64,000 nucleotides of DNA from Chaetorhynchus papuensis (GCA_013396525.1 VWYX01000823.1:1-64000); one strand, 5' to 3'; positions 23,451 to 37,422 are shown, numbered from the stretch's first letter. Notes: generated by a model from the letters alone, not told the origin. Numbers and translations are program-made.

Positions 23451-26400
23451 TTTTTTTTCCTTAAAGACTGTAGATTATTCTAAGTTTTTGTGCTTTTCTT
23501 ATTTCAATGTGATGATGAGCTGCTTGATGTGGTGTTGTTGTATGAGCTAGGATTTTTTTGGAGACTAGAAATTATCCAAAACTTTTGGTTCTTTTTAATA
23601 TAATCTGCTTGGGAAGCAGTTGATATGGTATTGACTGCAGAGCAGTATCAAGGGATGAATGAGGCTTAAAGGTGGTAGCACAAGTAGATTTTTTTGGTTG
23701 TTGTTTTATGAAGGTAGTGTTTTATTCACAGAGTAATCTTTGTTTTGGTAGTTGTACTCAGTCAGCCCTTTATGACTAATTCTGTTTGTGGGACTGCAGC
23801 TCGAAAAGAAGTGACTCAAAAGGCCTCAGGAGTGACAGGAGATTTTACAACCACGTATGGATGTATGTACACTTGGAGTATAAATTGTTTGTGGGCAGAT
23901 GTAATTGCATCTGTAGTGAGTATTTGCCCTTGTGATGTTGCCTATTTCAAAACCAGATGCTGAGAAATGGAAAAGAACAGAGAACGGAACAGTCAACAAT
24001 GTTAAGGGTTTGGAAAGTGCCTCTTGGTGAGACTGAAGCGCAACTGCCTCTTGAGTCAGTCTGGAAGAAATTTCAGCTCTTGTGAGAAGGGCCAGAGAAA
24101 GGCTCCATGAGGAAAAGGTTTAATTGGTGATGACTATTTAACCCAGCCTCCAAAGACACTGTGTCTAGCAACTGCAAGCAGAAGTGATATAAAATCTTCT
24201 CTCCCCTATTTTAAACATTTCTTTTCTCGGTGAGGGAAGCTGACATTAAAACAATTTGGGTTACTTCAGATTTTTTTGTTGCTTGTTTTGTCACTTTTTA
24301 GTTTTCAGTGACTGTAATTGGCCTACTTCAGATCTTGGTTTTGTAGCTTGTTTATGTATTTATTAGTTTCCACAAGTGCAACTGAAAAAGAACTATTTAT
24401 TCAGACTGAAGTGGAAAAGTGATTGCATGGATGTGTGTTGTGAAGGTGCAAAATGAGTAATGAGCTGGAATGCAAACCCCTGAAGGCAGCTAGGCCTGTC
24501 TGTTGGGAAGAATGTAGTTTATTCAGCCAGGAGGTTGCTCAGTGGAAAGATTTATTTACTTATTAGTTTTTATATTTTCAGTGTGTGGCAGCATTTTTAA
24601 GTTTATACCATGGATTGCCAAAATTTTCAGATTTGTAAATTGTGAAATTGTGATGTGTCCAAGAGTTCAGCACCCTCTCCCTGGATCAGGATCACCCCTC
24701 ACCAGCCCAGAGATCCTTCAGTCTGCTAACCTGTTCATCCCATCTTCTAAAACCAACCACCTTCTCCGTGTTCTTCCCCCGCTACCCTGAGACAGGTTCC
24801 TTTTGCTTCAAGCTTCATTCAGGTGTGAGATCTCAGGGGGTGACCCCACCTGCTCTGTGCATAAGCAAGCAGGTCTGAGGAGTGGAGTTGGGACCTAGTA
24901 CCATGGCTGTGGTCACTCTTGAAACCATGTGTACCTTGAAACTTTATTCTTCTTTTGCCTCTTTCTCCTTGATCCAGTGTAGGTGGATCCATTGATCCAT
25001 TGCAGGTGCGATCCCTAGATGTGAGAGGTCACAGCACTGCTGAATGCCTCCTTGAGGGACCTGCATTATTTGTATATTATTGCATATTTTTTATATAACA
25101 TTCATATATTTAAAGAAGATTTCAATAAGATTTTCACAAACAAACATCACATACAAAGCTGCCCAAGCCAAGCCTCCAGCCTCTTGGTTGTGGAGCTTCG
25201 GGTAGTATTTAGAGCTTGTTTTAGAGGTAGCAATATTTTACAATTTCAGCCTTTTAAGAAAGAGGAGCAAAAGAGTGCTTTCTTTGTCATCATGACAGCT
25301 GTGGCAGGTGTGTATTTACTGAACAGGCCCTTGTTAAGCCAGTGATTCGAGCAGATACCTCAGGTAGGCTTCCTGATGTCAGCTAATTGGTTACAAGACA
25401 GCAAGTGAAAATGAGGGGTTAGTGAGTGTTTTAACTTCTCCTTGAGTAAATCAGAAATAGTGGTGGTGTGGGGGGAGAACACGTCCAAATACTGCATTCA
25501 ACGTATTCTGCTTAACTTGAGCACCAAATTCCCTTACCAAGAGGAGGGAAGCAGTGTTCATCCAGGTCTGTGTTAAGTGTTTCCTATTGACTTCTGGAAA
25601 GGGAACTGGGAAAAAAACCCCTTTGCTGCTCTTTTTTGAGTCATATGCTGACTGTTTCTGGATTGCTTGCAGACTTTAGCTGACTTCACTGCTAGGAGAG
25701 ACTTTCAAATATATCTGCCTTAAATAGATGAACATTTATCTTCCATGTGCTTTGATAGCTTCTCCTAAAACATTTCCTGTTAACAAAGATATTTGCATGT
25801 AAATGTTTATCTCTTGCGTTCCATCTGCTTCATCTCTTTCATCCTTAACTCAAATCCCAGTTATGGTAGCATTTATGATTTTTCCCCAAGGAAACTGTGA
25901 TATCACTTATATAGGATGTAACATTTGTACAAGAATATTTGAAAAGGTAAATTTGAAATTTCACTTGATTCTATGCTTAATAAAAATTTGATAAGTACAG
26001 GGAATCAAATTTCATGGTTAAGAGTGTAAAAGGGGGAATCAAAAAGTATTTTTCACCTTTACTCAATAGTGTTTTACTGAACTGGAGAGAGATGTAACAC
26101 AACTGATTGTTGCCATAATGTAAAGGTAAGTATAACAGATGAATGATGTTTATTTACTGTAAATCTCAATGTTGTTTAAGTGTGCAGTAAGTTATATTGG
26201 TTTTTATTTTATTCAGGTGTCCTGCATTTAGCTTTTACTTAAAAAGTTAAAGTTGAAAAAAAAATTGTTATAAAAATAATGAAGAAAATAATTTGTGTCT
26301 TGGACTAAGTCAATGTATGGATGCCAGAATCTTGTGGAACTAAAACTTATGATACTCTTAAAATAACCTAGCAAATTCCTCTTTAAAGATTTGCATAAAG

Positions 26401-28587
26401 GTTTTTATAATTTACCTACCCATAATCCTGTAGATAACTGCTCAGTATACTGCAGTGTGTTTGCAGAAGAGAACATTATGAAATGTAATTCACTGTGTTA
26501 GTCCAGTTGCAGATGGACAGTTATGAGGACAACCATCCCTAAGTTGTGAAACAGCTGCTTCAGGGGTGTGGAGAGAGCCACATCCCCATCCCCTGTTTGT
26601 CTTCCTTCACTTTGAGACTCAGCATGACTTGTTAGAAATGTACTGAAATCTTTTGAGGGTAGCTGAGCATTACAATCAAGAAAACTGACTTAAAGGAATA
26701 AAACCCCTTAAGTGCCAGCTGAAAATAAGATCTGTCTTGTCCTTCCATCCCTTCCTCCAAATATAAACTATAAATGTGGGACTACAGACTCTTTGTCTCA
26801 TGATTTGCTTATCTTTAAAATTCTACAATTGTACAGTTTACAGAGAAAAAGAAAATCCAGTATTAATATAAAACTGAAAGTTGTAGTCAAGGAAATTTAT
26901 TGGCAAAAGTATAAGGCTGTAAACTAATGGACTGAATGTTTAAATTATTTATGATTTGTCTAAATGTTCATATTTTGAAGTAAAGCTTGAGAAATAAAAC
27001 AAAGGCATGATCTAATATAAAATGCAAGTATTTTTTAATGTAGACTACTACTACTAGTCTGCTCTCAGATAATTTAAAAAATATTATGGAATGTTAAATG
27101 CTAAACATAAACCTAATGTTGCTTTTAATTCATCATTTACCGCAGCAAAGTCTCTGTTCTGTAATATCATCAGTGTATTAGTTCCCTGTAAGATCTAAAC
27201 CACTACAGATCTTGGAGAAACAAACTTTGATCAAAGATCTGAACTTGAAATACATGTATTAATTCTTCCCTTAGACTTGATAGGATAGTGAATATTTTTT
27301 GTGTAAAATAAGAAAATTAATTTTAGTTTTTTAAAAACCTACAGTAATTTGCATGCTTCCCTAATGCCTTTGTACTTAATCGAAATTTATAGTAGAAAGA
27401 AAAATTATACATAATGATATTTGTCTTTGACCTTACATGTTGATTAGAACCAGAGATAGTTACCATTTTATTTCATTGCCTAAAATGATGAAAAACACTG
27501 TTTTTGTACTTTGTCATTTCATAGCCATCCCTTCCCCTTTTTGCTCTGACTTATCTCCATCCCTCTCCCAGTCTCCTGAAATGCTTTTAGCTACCCTTGC
27601 ATAGATAGGCACAAGGTCATACAATAAAAGGACATCTGAAGCTGCAGCAACATGACTTTGGTGTTTCACAATGGGTTTGTTTGCTTACATTAATACATAT
27701 GCACAAAATCATAAGGATTCTGCTATTCTTTTCATTTCTTTCCCTCCCCCAAGTACCTTCCTATGTGCTAAACGAGACTAAGTGATGCACCAAAGAAGCC
27801 TGAGGCAAAAGAACTAGCATTTTTCATACATATTTGCACTGCTTATCAAAAAAATTAATGACTCGAGTTTTAATCTTCTCTCAATTTGATGAGATGCGAG
27901 TCGCTTGCAGAATTCTTAATTGACCTTTGAAATATAATCAAGGAGTTATTCATGAAATTAATTCTTCTGAAAAGAAGTCCCAAAGACTAAACCCTTCTAG
28001 AGTAGGTGGGTATAATGGAACACAGTGTAAACAAGGAGTATGTAAAATGACCTAGGGTTTGCAGGATGATTTGTTTGCTTTTTTTCTTACAGAAGGCTGG
28101 CTTAACATAGAATGTTTAGGGAATTGTTCTCGTTGCTTTACAAGCCAGGGTGTATAGAGAGTTAACATTGCCATAGTAAATGGCAAAATTTAGGTCAAAT
28201 GTATTTGATTTGGAATTTGAGGTTCTGTCATAATGGGAGAGAAGAGACAGTGAATGGCTTTGACTTACATTTTGTTATGGTAAAATTGATGTGATGAAGG
28301 CCAAATTATTGATGCTTTGAGCTACATAAAATGACAGCCAATCTGCTACTTCTGAAGTTAATAAAAGATCACCAATGAGAATAATCAGATGTTTTTATGG
28401 AAAACTGATATTTTAAGCATTTCTTTGCCCAAATGTTTTCTTTTGAAGACCTGCTTAAATATACAGTTCTTACAGGATACTTCATTTTCACTTGTGAGCT
28501 TGCTTTCATCCAGTGGGCTCCCTGCCTGACACTGGCACAATGGCGCTTCTAAATCTGACCAAAAGTACAGTCTTGCACACCAGAACA
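23451..28587. other. Intronic stretch without genes or recognised repeats
   Basis: AT-rich intron between two CR1 fragments. No exon, RNA gene or mobile element is recognised. The segment 27850-27980, with clustered TAAT/ATTA cores, has the look of non-repetitive regulatory DNA but nothing more can be said. Confidence 0.65.
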
Positions 28588-28918
28588 AGGAACCTGGGAG
28601 CTCTTATCAATGTAGTTGAGAGAGTGCAGTGAAAACTGAGCCAGGCTCTTCTCAGAGGTGCCCAGTGACAGGTCAGGAGCCAGTGGGCACAAACTGAAAC
28701 GAGGGAGATTCCTTCTGAACATCTGGAAATGCTGCTTTACTGTGAAGGTGACTGAGCACTGGCACAGGTTGCTCAGGGAAGTTGTGGAGTCTCCAGCCTT
28801 GGAGATACTCAGAAACTGCTGTGCACATGGGCCTGGGCAAGTGCCTCTAGGTCACTCTGCCTGAGCAGGAGTTTTGAACCATGTGACCTGCAGACGTCCC
28901 TTTCAACCTCAACATTTT
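28588..28918 (+). mobile_element. CR1 LINE, 3' fragment of about 330 bp
   Basis: This is the sense-oriented end of CR1 ORF2 and the 3'UTR. The frame at 28658-28864 retains the CR1 C-terminal peptide pattern, including GHKLKRGRF, CCFTVKVTEHWHRLLREVVE and SPALEIL. It is followed by GTGCCTCTAGGTCACTCTGC, CTGAGCAGGAGTTTTGAACC and CCCTTTCAACCTCAACA. The terminal octamer repeat is degraded. It is a 5'-truncated, non-functional copy. The open frame here is a LINE relic, not a host gene. Confidence 0.92.
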
Positions 28919-29434
28919 CTTTTCCTGTGAAATCTTTGAATTTTGTTTTCTTATTTTCTGTAACTGTAAAATACTTTTATTAAGATTTAATGCTTCTGAA
29001 CAGCAAGACAAAAGAACTTTCCAGCTCTGAAAGTATTGTCCATCTCTTTTATTGTTGTCTTCTGCATACGTGAAAGCAGATTTGATTTTGTCTACAGTTC
29101 TGTTAGGAACAAACTGGAAGTTCATTGGAAAAAAACATTTCCTTTTTAAGTGTTGCACAGCTCTTATGATTCCTGTGTCACTTTTTTCATCTGATACTGG
29201 CACTGGTGCTCAGAGTAAGTTTTAGGTTCAGCACAACATCTTCATCTTATGTCACTTTATTTTTTTTTAAATAACAATTTTAGCTTGATTTTTCAGATTG
29301 ATTTCTCATGTTGGGAGTATTAATTTATATACAGTTTCCTGGGGCAACACAGACAGTTTTATTACTGTTATGGCTTTTCATTATAATGAAAATTCTACAA
29401 ATAAGTGGCATGCATGTCAATAACAGAGATTTAT

Positions 29435-29453
29435 GAGAGAGAGAGGGAGGAGG
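29435..29453. repeat. Purine tract (GA)n
   Basis: GAGAGAGAGAGGGAGGAGG, a pure purine stretch on the + strand. Confidence 0.9.
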
Positions 29454-29559
29454 CAAGAGTAGATTTGTTCAAATTTTCTTCAAGCTTTTTCTAAATTTGC
29501 GTTTTTTAAGAAACCAAAAAATATAGCTGTAAAATAAATAATTTAGATTTTTTACCTAA

Positions 29560-29645
29560 CTAATCTTAATTAATAAATTTATACATTTTAATTGAACAAT
29601 AATTTTTATTAATTTTATAAATTTAATTAATTTTTAATTAATAAC
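29560..29645. repeat. AT-only-like segment with three TTAATTAA palindromes
   Basis: The palindrome TTAATTAA occurs at 29566-29573, 29623-29630 and 29634-29641, within about 80 bases of nearly pure A and T. It may be low-complexity DNA or clustered homeodomain-type core sites. Confidence 0.7.
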
Positions 29646-29879
29646 CTAGATTTTTAAAATAAATATTCAATCTACTTAGGGATAATACAAACTTGTGAAA
29701 TTGCAGAAGGTAGCTTTAATTTTATTTTAATGTTTTTCAAGTTAGATGTTTATGACTTGCCGTATGGTATTAAGTGTATGCATAAATTGCAGTTCATTGT
29801 GCCCTTAACTGGTGCAATACAGTAATTTCAAATCTTTAAGCACTCTATTAATGGATAGAGATTTTGGAGATTTTTTTGC

Positions 29880-30110
29880 TATCGAAGTGAAGAGAGCGTA
29901 ATTAGAGGAGGTGCAAACCCACATTTATAAGATATATGGCACATCTGGCAGCTTGTGTGAAGATAATATGTTTGTTTGGCAGTGGGAATGCCTGCAATTT
30001 TATCTGCCAATCTGACACAGTAGGAGTTTAGCTAATGAGGTTGCTTAGCAAAAAGTGCATCAGGAGGAAGTCAGGGTTAAAAATAAGCATACATATGAAG
30101 AGAGAGCAAA
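29880..30110. promoter_or_regulatory. Candidate conserved non-coding element (possible enhancer)
   Basis: The block is non-repetitive and dense in factor-like motifs. A 7-bp inverted repeat, TTGGCAG (29976-29982) and CTGCCAA (30004-30010), gives NFI-type half sites. A near-palindromic GTTGCTTAGCAA around 30040-30051 is similar to RFX X-box sequences. GCTAATGAG (30031-30039) carries a homeodomain-type core. These motifs are seen in the sequence. Conservation and function are inference. Confidence 0.3.
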
Positions 30111-31012
30111 AGATTTATAATGCATATAGAACTGTTCCAAGTTGTTATGGCAACTAACATTTTAGACCCATAATTACCTGTTAACAATGCTGCCAATCCT
30201 ACATAGATTGCATTTTTGTTACGTGTTTTTCTTCAATATTTTTTTTAAATCTTGAAATATTGCTTAAAATAGTCAGTCTTTGAAAGACTGTCAATGACGA
30301 AGGAAAGTCCATATATTTTCATTCTTTTGTTCAACTACATTGAATAAAATGCCAAAACTTAATGGAATAAACTAAAAAAAAAAAAACCTACAGGAAAACT
30401 CTGTCTGATTTTGTTACTGAAGCATTTTTTCCCCCTAAAACCTGAAAAACAGATGTAAAGACATAAATCGTAGTATTACTTGTTGCTTAAACTTAAACTT
30501 TTTGAACTTTTAAAAATCAAGATAATAATGCTGTATAATTTCTCTATGACAATTTGTAGGAAAGCCATTGAAAATATATAAGCATAATCAATTAATAACC
30601 AGAAGGCATAATTTAATTATTTGCCCTAATTGTCCCACAAGGGAGAATAAATTTAATTTGTTCTTGCCACCCCTTGAAGTCGGCTTTTTTTCATCTGTAT
30701 AATAGATGTTATGACAAATAAGATGTAATAAACTTAAGGGTGTAAGCTCTTCCAAGAGTGAACAAGAATTTTAAGTATGGGCATTTTTTTAGCAGGATTT
30801 TCTTGTCTCTGAAGACTTACTGTGCCATAGCACTGTTGTAAGATTTGGTATAAACATAAGTTTGATCAAATAAAAATAAAATTATAGTGACATACACACA
30901 TTTACTAATTACAGGCTACCTTGGATTGGTCATAACGTGATGTGTAGTCTGCCTTGAGATTGGTCTCATTTTAGGCTTTTTTTTTTAAATTTGAAGAGAG
31001 CAAAAGTCTAGC

Positions 31013-31033
31013 TTTTTTTTTTTTTTTTTTTTT
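31013..31033. repeat. Poly(T) run of 21
   Basis: This is the longest homopolymer in the window. On the reverse strand it is a poly(A) run, but I see no polyadenylation signal or retrocopy next to it. Confidence 0.95.
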
Positions 31034-34000
31034 ACCCTTTCCTGTACTTCCTGCATCATCTGTGCAAGAAGGATGAGACAAATAAGAACTGATAGTTGTA
31101 ATCTAGAACTTGGCATTTTTCTAATCGAGTGGGCCTGGAGTAACTTCAGTTATTTGAAAAAAGTGTGACATTTTGAAGACAACTCAAGGAAAGTACATTT
31201 CTCCAAAGAGAGGTACAGTCCTTAGGTTCAACCCTCTAAATTTCTTTCAGGTGGAGATGTGGCAAGGCACTGGATATTTAAAGAATGTGTTATTCTGCCC
31301 ATCTCAAGAACTGAAATTGTCATCCCAACTTAATTAAGTGCTTTCGTGAGCACTGCCTTGGTCACTTGCTGACAAGTTTTTCTTGACTAAGAAACAAGCA
31401 ATGCGAGTATAGTTAATTCTTCTTCCAGATCAGATAACTCCATGGTGATGCGTTGTTAGCTTTTTAACCCTTCAGTTTTTCACATGTGTGCAAAGACTGG
31501 GTTGTTTAGGTAGCTTGGAAAACGAGTGGACCTTAAATTTTTCAAGTGGTGCATACAGTTCTTGTTGAGTTGAAGAAGACTGGGTTGTGTTCTACTATGT
31601 TTTTTGAAGGTCATCACTAATGTCACTGAATGGTTGGATTTGTATTCATTCCTACTATGACAAGGACAAGCAATTGTTTAATGCTCCTGAGTTCAGGTGT
31701 GTAAATATTATTTAGTATAATGTAGTAAAACTTCTTTCTTCTTGTGCATTTCTAGTAAGGGCATATTTGCAATAAAATGAAGACAATTGCTGTTGGTTAG
31801 TGTGGTGTTTGATGTATTGTAGGTATGTGCGCATAAAACGGTGACATCACGTTTTCTGGCCATTTGGAAAGTAGGGAATTTAGCTGGGAAGAAAGCTGGC
31901 AGCCTGAGTTGGGAATGCAAGCTTTGTCAGCCATAATTAAAGAACGAGGTTCCCAGAAATGCTCAAGATCTTATTTTTTTATCAAATGTATTTGGAAGTG
32001 TGAACTATGTATCAATGAGGAAAACAGGAAAGAATACAAAGCCTGGAACATTAAATGCAATTCTGCAAACACATCTGTCCATGACAGAATTTTAGTAGGA
32101 ACTTGCTAAAAGCTTAGAATTTAATTATAATCCCAACCTTTTTGTGAGATGTTAGAAGCTAAGAGCTTGGAGGCGTCTGTTGAGGACAACAGATACTGAA
32201 GGACTAAAAAGAAAATTCCAGCTCATCTTATTACAGGGAAGATGAATGTGTTATTTTAAATGCATGTACGCAGTAGAAGAGTTTTCGTATAAGATCATCT
32301 CTGGCTGTGTTTACAGGAAGTCCTCAGGTACTGTCCACTGCAAGGAATCACTGGCAGCAGTAATATTCCAGGAATTCAAAAGAGACAGAAACTGTGAAAT
32401 TGTGGAAGTATTATTCTGACTGTTGCTGATACCTGAAAGTGCAAAAGCCTGGTGCTATCTTTTGCAAAGGGCTGGAGTAGGAAGGAGGAAAAATAGTGTC
32501 ATCACAGTGGGAAAAGTTACCAGTAGGATTTCCATAATATATCCTGTGACCTTTGCTCTTCCGCTTCAGAAATGATTTGTGAAAGGAGGTAAATTCTGGG
32601 ACTGAAGTATTCCATGTAAAATAAAATTATTTCAGATGATTAAACTTGCATCATATTCCAGAGAACTGCAGAAAAATCTTGTTGAGTGGATGGATGATAT
32701 CAAAATATTAAAGTGTGTGAAGCACAATGCACCAACTGTACTTCAATTAAGTTACTCAAACTTTGGAGAAAGTCTTTGCTTACTGCAAGTGCCTGGCAAA
32801 CAGTCAAATACTGAGTTACTGTGGAAGTTATTGAATGGAAAAATGGAAAGCATTTGTAGGCTGCAAGAAAATAACACTCTTGTCCTGCATGTAGATGCTA
32901 CAGAGACAGACTGGTTTTGTTAGGATTTACTTTGCTGAAATGAAGGGGGAAAACACCAACTATTAGTAGTGCTTCCTTGTCCTAGGCAATTTTAGGTAGT
33001 TCTATGCAATCAACCTGTTGGTGGCTGATGCTTGTGCAGGTGACACGATCTTCCAGTCCAACTCAGTTTTAGTAGCACTACCTCTGCAGATCTGTGTTGT
33101 CATTCTGTTACAAATCTGTTAAATCTCTTTTCACCAATTTGTAGGGCTGTTGTAAGCACGCAGGAGATATATTATGTGTTTAAAGAGAGTGTGGTCAAGT
33201 GGTGGGCTTAGGTTGATGGAACCTTCTTTACCAATGGTGCTTTCACACCTTCAAGTGATCAGGGCTGGGCTGAGTATTATCCGAAAGGATATAGAAAATT
33301 TAAAAAGATAAAGAAGCAGAATAAAGAATGAAAAAGGGATAAAGAATGATGGCTCTGTTTTTACCTTTACTTGAAGATGATGAATTTTGAAAAACAGCAT
33401 GTAGAGTAGAGGCGCTTGAGCAAGAGAAGTCAGAAAATAAAGCCTGTGTGCTTTCAGACATTACACATAACCATAAACCAAACAGTGTATATGAATACAG
33501 AATAGTTTTTCTTAGAATACCTTTAGTAGGGTGAGACAATAAAAACAAACAACACAACATAATGAAGGATGATAGATATGTTTGAGTGTAATAAATTTTT
33601 TTGACAGATCAAAGTGCTGGATGAACTAGTGAATGGTAGGACTTTTAGCATGAGAGTTTGGTAATATACAGTGGCTTATGACATTTCTGTCTTGCTCGCT
33701 GGAAGAATGAACACAGGAGAAACTTAGACCTTTTCTTGTGCTGTTCCTTAAACATCCCAAATGGCTGGGGTCACAAATATTATTATTTTAGTATGTCGTG
33801 AAATAGTGTAAAAGATGATTTCAGAAGCTCCTGCCTACTGCTTTCTCTAGCTCTATCCTGGCATGACATGGAGAGAAAGTGGCTGTTTGTACTCTACCGT
33901 TGGGAGGCAGGGGCATTGGCATGACAGTTTAGTATTCAAATTTTGAAGGAGGTGGACCTGGTTTGAAGTGGTTCACAAATAGGGTAATAAAAACAGCTTT

Positions 34001-37000
34001 AAAGTGGCTTGGGAATCTGGCCTTCTAAGTACCTTCCTGTAAGTCTGATCCTTTTTCAAACTATAGGGATGAAAATTACTTGTAAAACTCTGATTGTTTC
34101 TGTGGTGGGTAATAACAGGACCTGGATATTCTCAGTTTCATGCTGCAAGACTTAGTGGCAGCTGGAAGAGGTGTGCTGGGGACTAGCTTGTGGTTGTGGA
34201 TGTTGCTTAAAAGATTGGCTCTTACATGTAAGCAAGGAGAATTGGTTCATATTCTGCTCTTTTGAGAAAACATGATTTATTGCAGCACTGTTGTTGTTTT
34301 GTTACACTTTCTGAAAGGTGTCGGGCCTTTTTGCATTTAGTGACTCTTTATGTAACACCTTCAGCATCTTGGATTAGGGATTCTTGAAGTAGAGACAGCT
34401 TAGAAGGAACTCTAAATCTGCGTTCATTTGATGAAACAACCTGTCTTTTTTTGTCGGTTTTTTTGAGTGGTGCATTACATAGTTCTGTGGTGTCTTGAAG
34501 CTGGAAGAAGTCTTGTTGAGTAATTGGAAAAGTATGAATCACTGATTAGCTTATTTATATAGTCAAGAGTACTGTTTTCTGCCTAGAAGTGAATAAAAAT
34601 ATACTTTTATGGTAAAAAGGTATAACTGAAACAAATGATAATTAGTTTTTTAAGTTTATTTAAAAGACTTTTCTTTTTGCCTTTCCTTCCTCTTTCTGCA
34701 CTGGAAAACATGAAAGCAGCATTCAACTTTGGTTTTCATTCATTCAAGGTGTGAATTTTGGTTCAGATAAAAATATTTTATAAAAAAACCCAAAAAACCC
34801 AAACGGAAGTGTTGACAAGCTGTGAACAGACAACTGGACAACCAGGTTTTCACATTCCTTTCTACTACACAGAAAATTTGATTTGATAGTCTCATAAAGA
34901 GTTTATGCAGGAAAACTCTGGTTGTTGTTTTTTTGCCAATATCTTCTCCTACTTCTTGAAAAATTAGACAGCAGCAGACAGCTCCTGAAATTGGGAATGC
35001 CAGAGGGGGATGCATCTTCAGTCTCACCATTGTTAATGATAGAGTGGTAGCAAGGGAGAGGAGTCTGGTAGCCAGATTCCAGGAAGCTGTGCATGGCAGT
35101 TGGCTCATTTATGTATCCTAGGCATCTGCCTTTCTTTATAAGCTTCCAAAAATGATGAGTTCTTTTGTGTATATGGTACTTATTCTTTTGCACTGAGAAA
35201 ATAAACAAAGAAGCAAAAAGTAGTGTCTTCCTAAAGAATGTTTTTATCTCTTTGTTTCTGTGCATGTTTTTCTCATTACTATGCTTCTCCTGAAATTTAG
35301 ACTGTAGTTTTTTTAGGTTAAGGATCAAGTTTATCTGTACCGAAATAGCATATCCACTCAGCATCTCATGTAATTCACTTTTGTAAATAAATATTTTAAA
35401 GTTGAGTTGTATGGACTGGAGAGGATGTCTGATTGAAATTGGGAAACTATTAGTAAGCATCTAAAGCACAGAACTAGCAAGCTACACGTAACTCATTGGA
35501 GATGATTCTCTAGTAGGTCTCTGCAGGAATGTCTAAGTTCAAGCAGCATTTAGATATGAGCATATGTGCTTAAAGGACTTTTCTCATTTCTTAAGTTATG
35601 AAAACACATTGGTCAGTGGGAAGTACTAAATTGTATGAAAAAGTGAAATAAAAAAACAAACATTGCTTTTTGCATTCAGTGAGTACTTGAAAAACTTAAG
35701 CATTACCATTCCTTGCCATTTGTAGTAGTCTGGAGGGTGTTCGTGCTAGGCAAGAATTGTTTTTTTACAAGTGTTCATTTCACAGGTTCTTAGTTTTTGC
35801 TGGTTTTGCAGGAAGTTTTTATCCAGTAATAAAGTTAAGAGGTAATCTGTTCTCTATTAGATTCAAAGGTTTTATAGACTTGATCAATGGTGAGTGTCAT
35901 GAAATACACGCTGAAATTGTTCTCGGTGCCTTGTTGCCAGCCCCTCTTGGTGTTGTTCTGGTCCCACTTCCTAGAGAGGTGAAATTTCCTAGATATTCTT
36001 GAGATTAGTAAATTCTTAACTATTTTTCAGAAGGACTTGAAATTCAGAGGGGAGTCCAGGTTAGGCAAAACCGAACTTAGTTTAGTGTAAGTAGTCTTTT
36101 ATAAATTATATGGCTAGGATGGACAGGGGTTAATTTTTTTTTAAATTTTCTGTGAAACACATTTTCCCAGGGATTTTAGTGATTTGATTTATTTGAGGTT
36201 AATACATAGGGCCCAATTTATTGCCACGTTGCATTTGCCTGCCTAAGGGAAGCACTGTGTAGTAAGCAGGTTGAATTAGGGAAGCAGTGTGCATGGACAA
36301 AATGTTTCTGGGGCAGACCCAGAATTCAGATGAACCAGAAGGAGCCCTCTGGTAGGTTGAATCATTTCAGCAGTGAGGCAAAACCTTGCTTGGCAGAAGA
36401 GACACCACAGTACACACACTGGAGAGCAAGAAGATGAAAGATAAATCTGACACTTTGTCAGAGGTGGAAGAGGTTACATCTTTGTCTCACAAATAATTAA
36501 TCTGGGAGTAAGTGGGAGAGGTTGCATGAAGAGTCAGAGGTCTGGTGACACTCTGAATTAAGGGGTCCAGGGCTGTGTTTGCTGTGCTGCTGTCCATTTC
36601 TCCAACTGCAGTTCTCAGGTACTGTGCTGTTATTGCTGGTCTCATGGTTGCTGAGAATTTTTTTTTTTTGGTAGGAGGTAAATAATATATTTTAAAGGGT
36701 TGGTAGTGCTTCAATATGACTGTTTGATGTTGGAGGAATGAAAAATGAGTTTTCATCACTCCCACCCTCATCCGAAGCTTGATATGGGGATTTGTTATGG
36801 ATGTGGGTTAGGTATCAGGCATATTTTATTTGAAGAAGTTGGAACAGACAACCTCCGTCATTCCCCTAATACCCCTGCCCCCAAACACAGTAAGTGAAAG
36901 TAGTTCCTCAAAATCTGACTTATTATAGGGTTTTAACTCAAGAATTTTAAATTGCCTCTTTTTGGGGAAAATAGTCATCATACAGAAGCATACAATTTTC

Positions 37001-37422
37001 TTCATACCATCTACTAAATACTTCACATTACTGCTGCATCCAATATGCGAGAAAAGGGTGGTTTTGCTGGTGATATTTTCCATTGGCACTTAGTCTTTCT
37101 GAAATCTGAAAATTATTATTAATCCCCCTAGTACACAGAATTATTTTTGAATGAAGTAACAATTTATCTTCAACCATCCAGTTAACTCTTTTTCTCTGCC
37201 CTCTCTCCTAGCCAGTTCTCCTTGGTAGACATAATTTTCTTTTCTCTGTCCCTCTACATTTTGGACTTACAGTTTTATTTGGTATGATTGTCACATATTA
37301 GGAAGAGAAATAAGACACTTAAGAGTGTTCTTGTGATTTTATTTCAACAATTTTAAACCCTTTATACGTCCCATAGTCCTTTGAAAAATATCCATACCAT
37401 CATTCATTTCTATATTCTCTAC

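Larger units (their letters stand above)
28919..37422. other. Intronic stretch without genes; candidate regulatory block near 29.9-30.1 kb
   Basis: No coding exon or mobile element is recognised. It holds the AT-only segment, a candidate conserved block at 29880-30110, poly(T)21 and an A13 run at 30374-30386. It also holds the longest open frame of the window (185 codons, reverse strand, 34903-35460), which is rich in Lys, Asn, Ile and Ser as expected from an A-rich strand. Confidence 0.65.

Noticed and set aside
25335..25350. GTGATTCGAGC as a tRNA B-box
   Set aside because: No matching A-box or cloverleaf within the expected distance.
28658..28864. 68-codon frame as a possible small gene
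   Set aside because: The peptide is the C-terminus of CR1 ORF2 inside a truncated LINE.
30374..30386. A13 run as the tail of a processed pseudogene or SINE
   Set aside because: No AATAAA-bearing 3'UTR, no target duplication and no recognisable body upstream.
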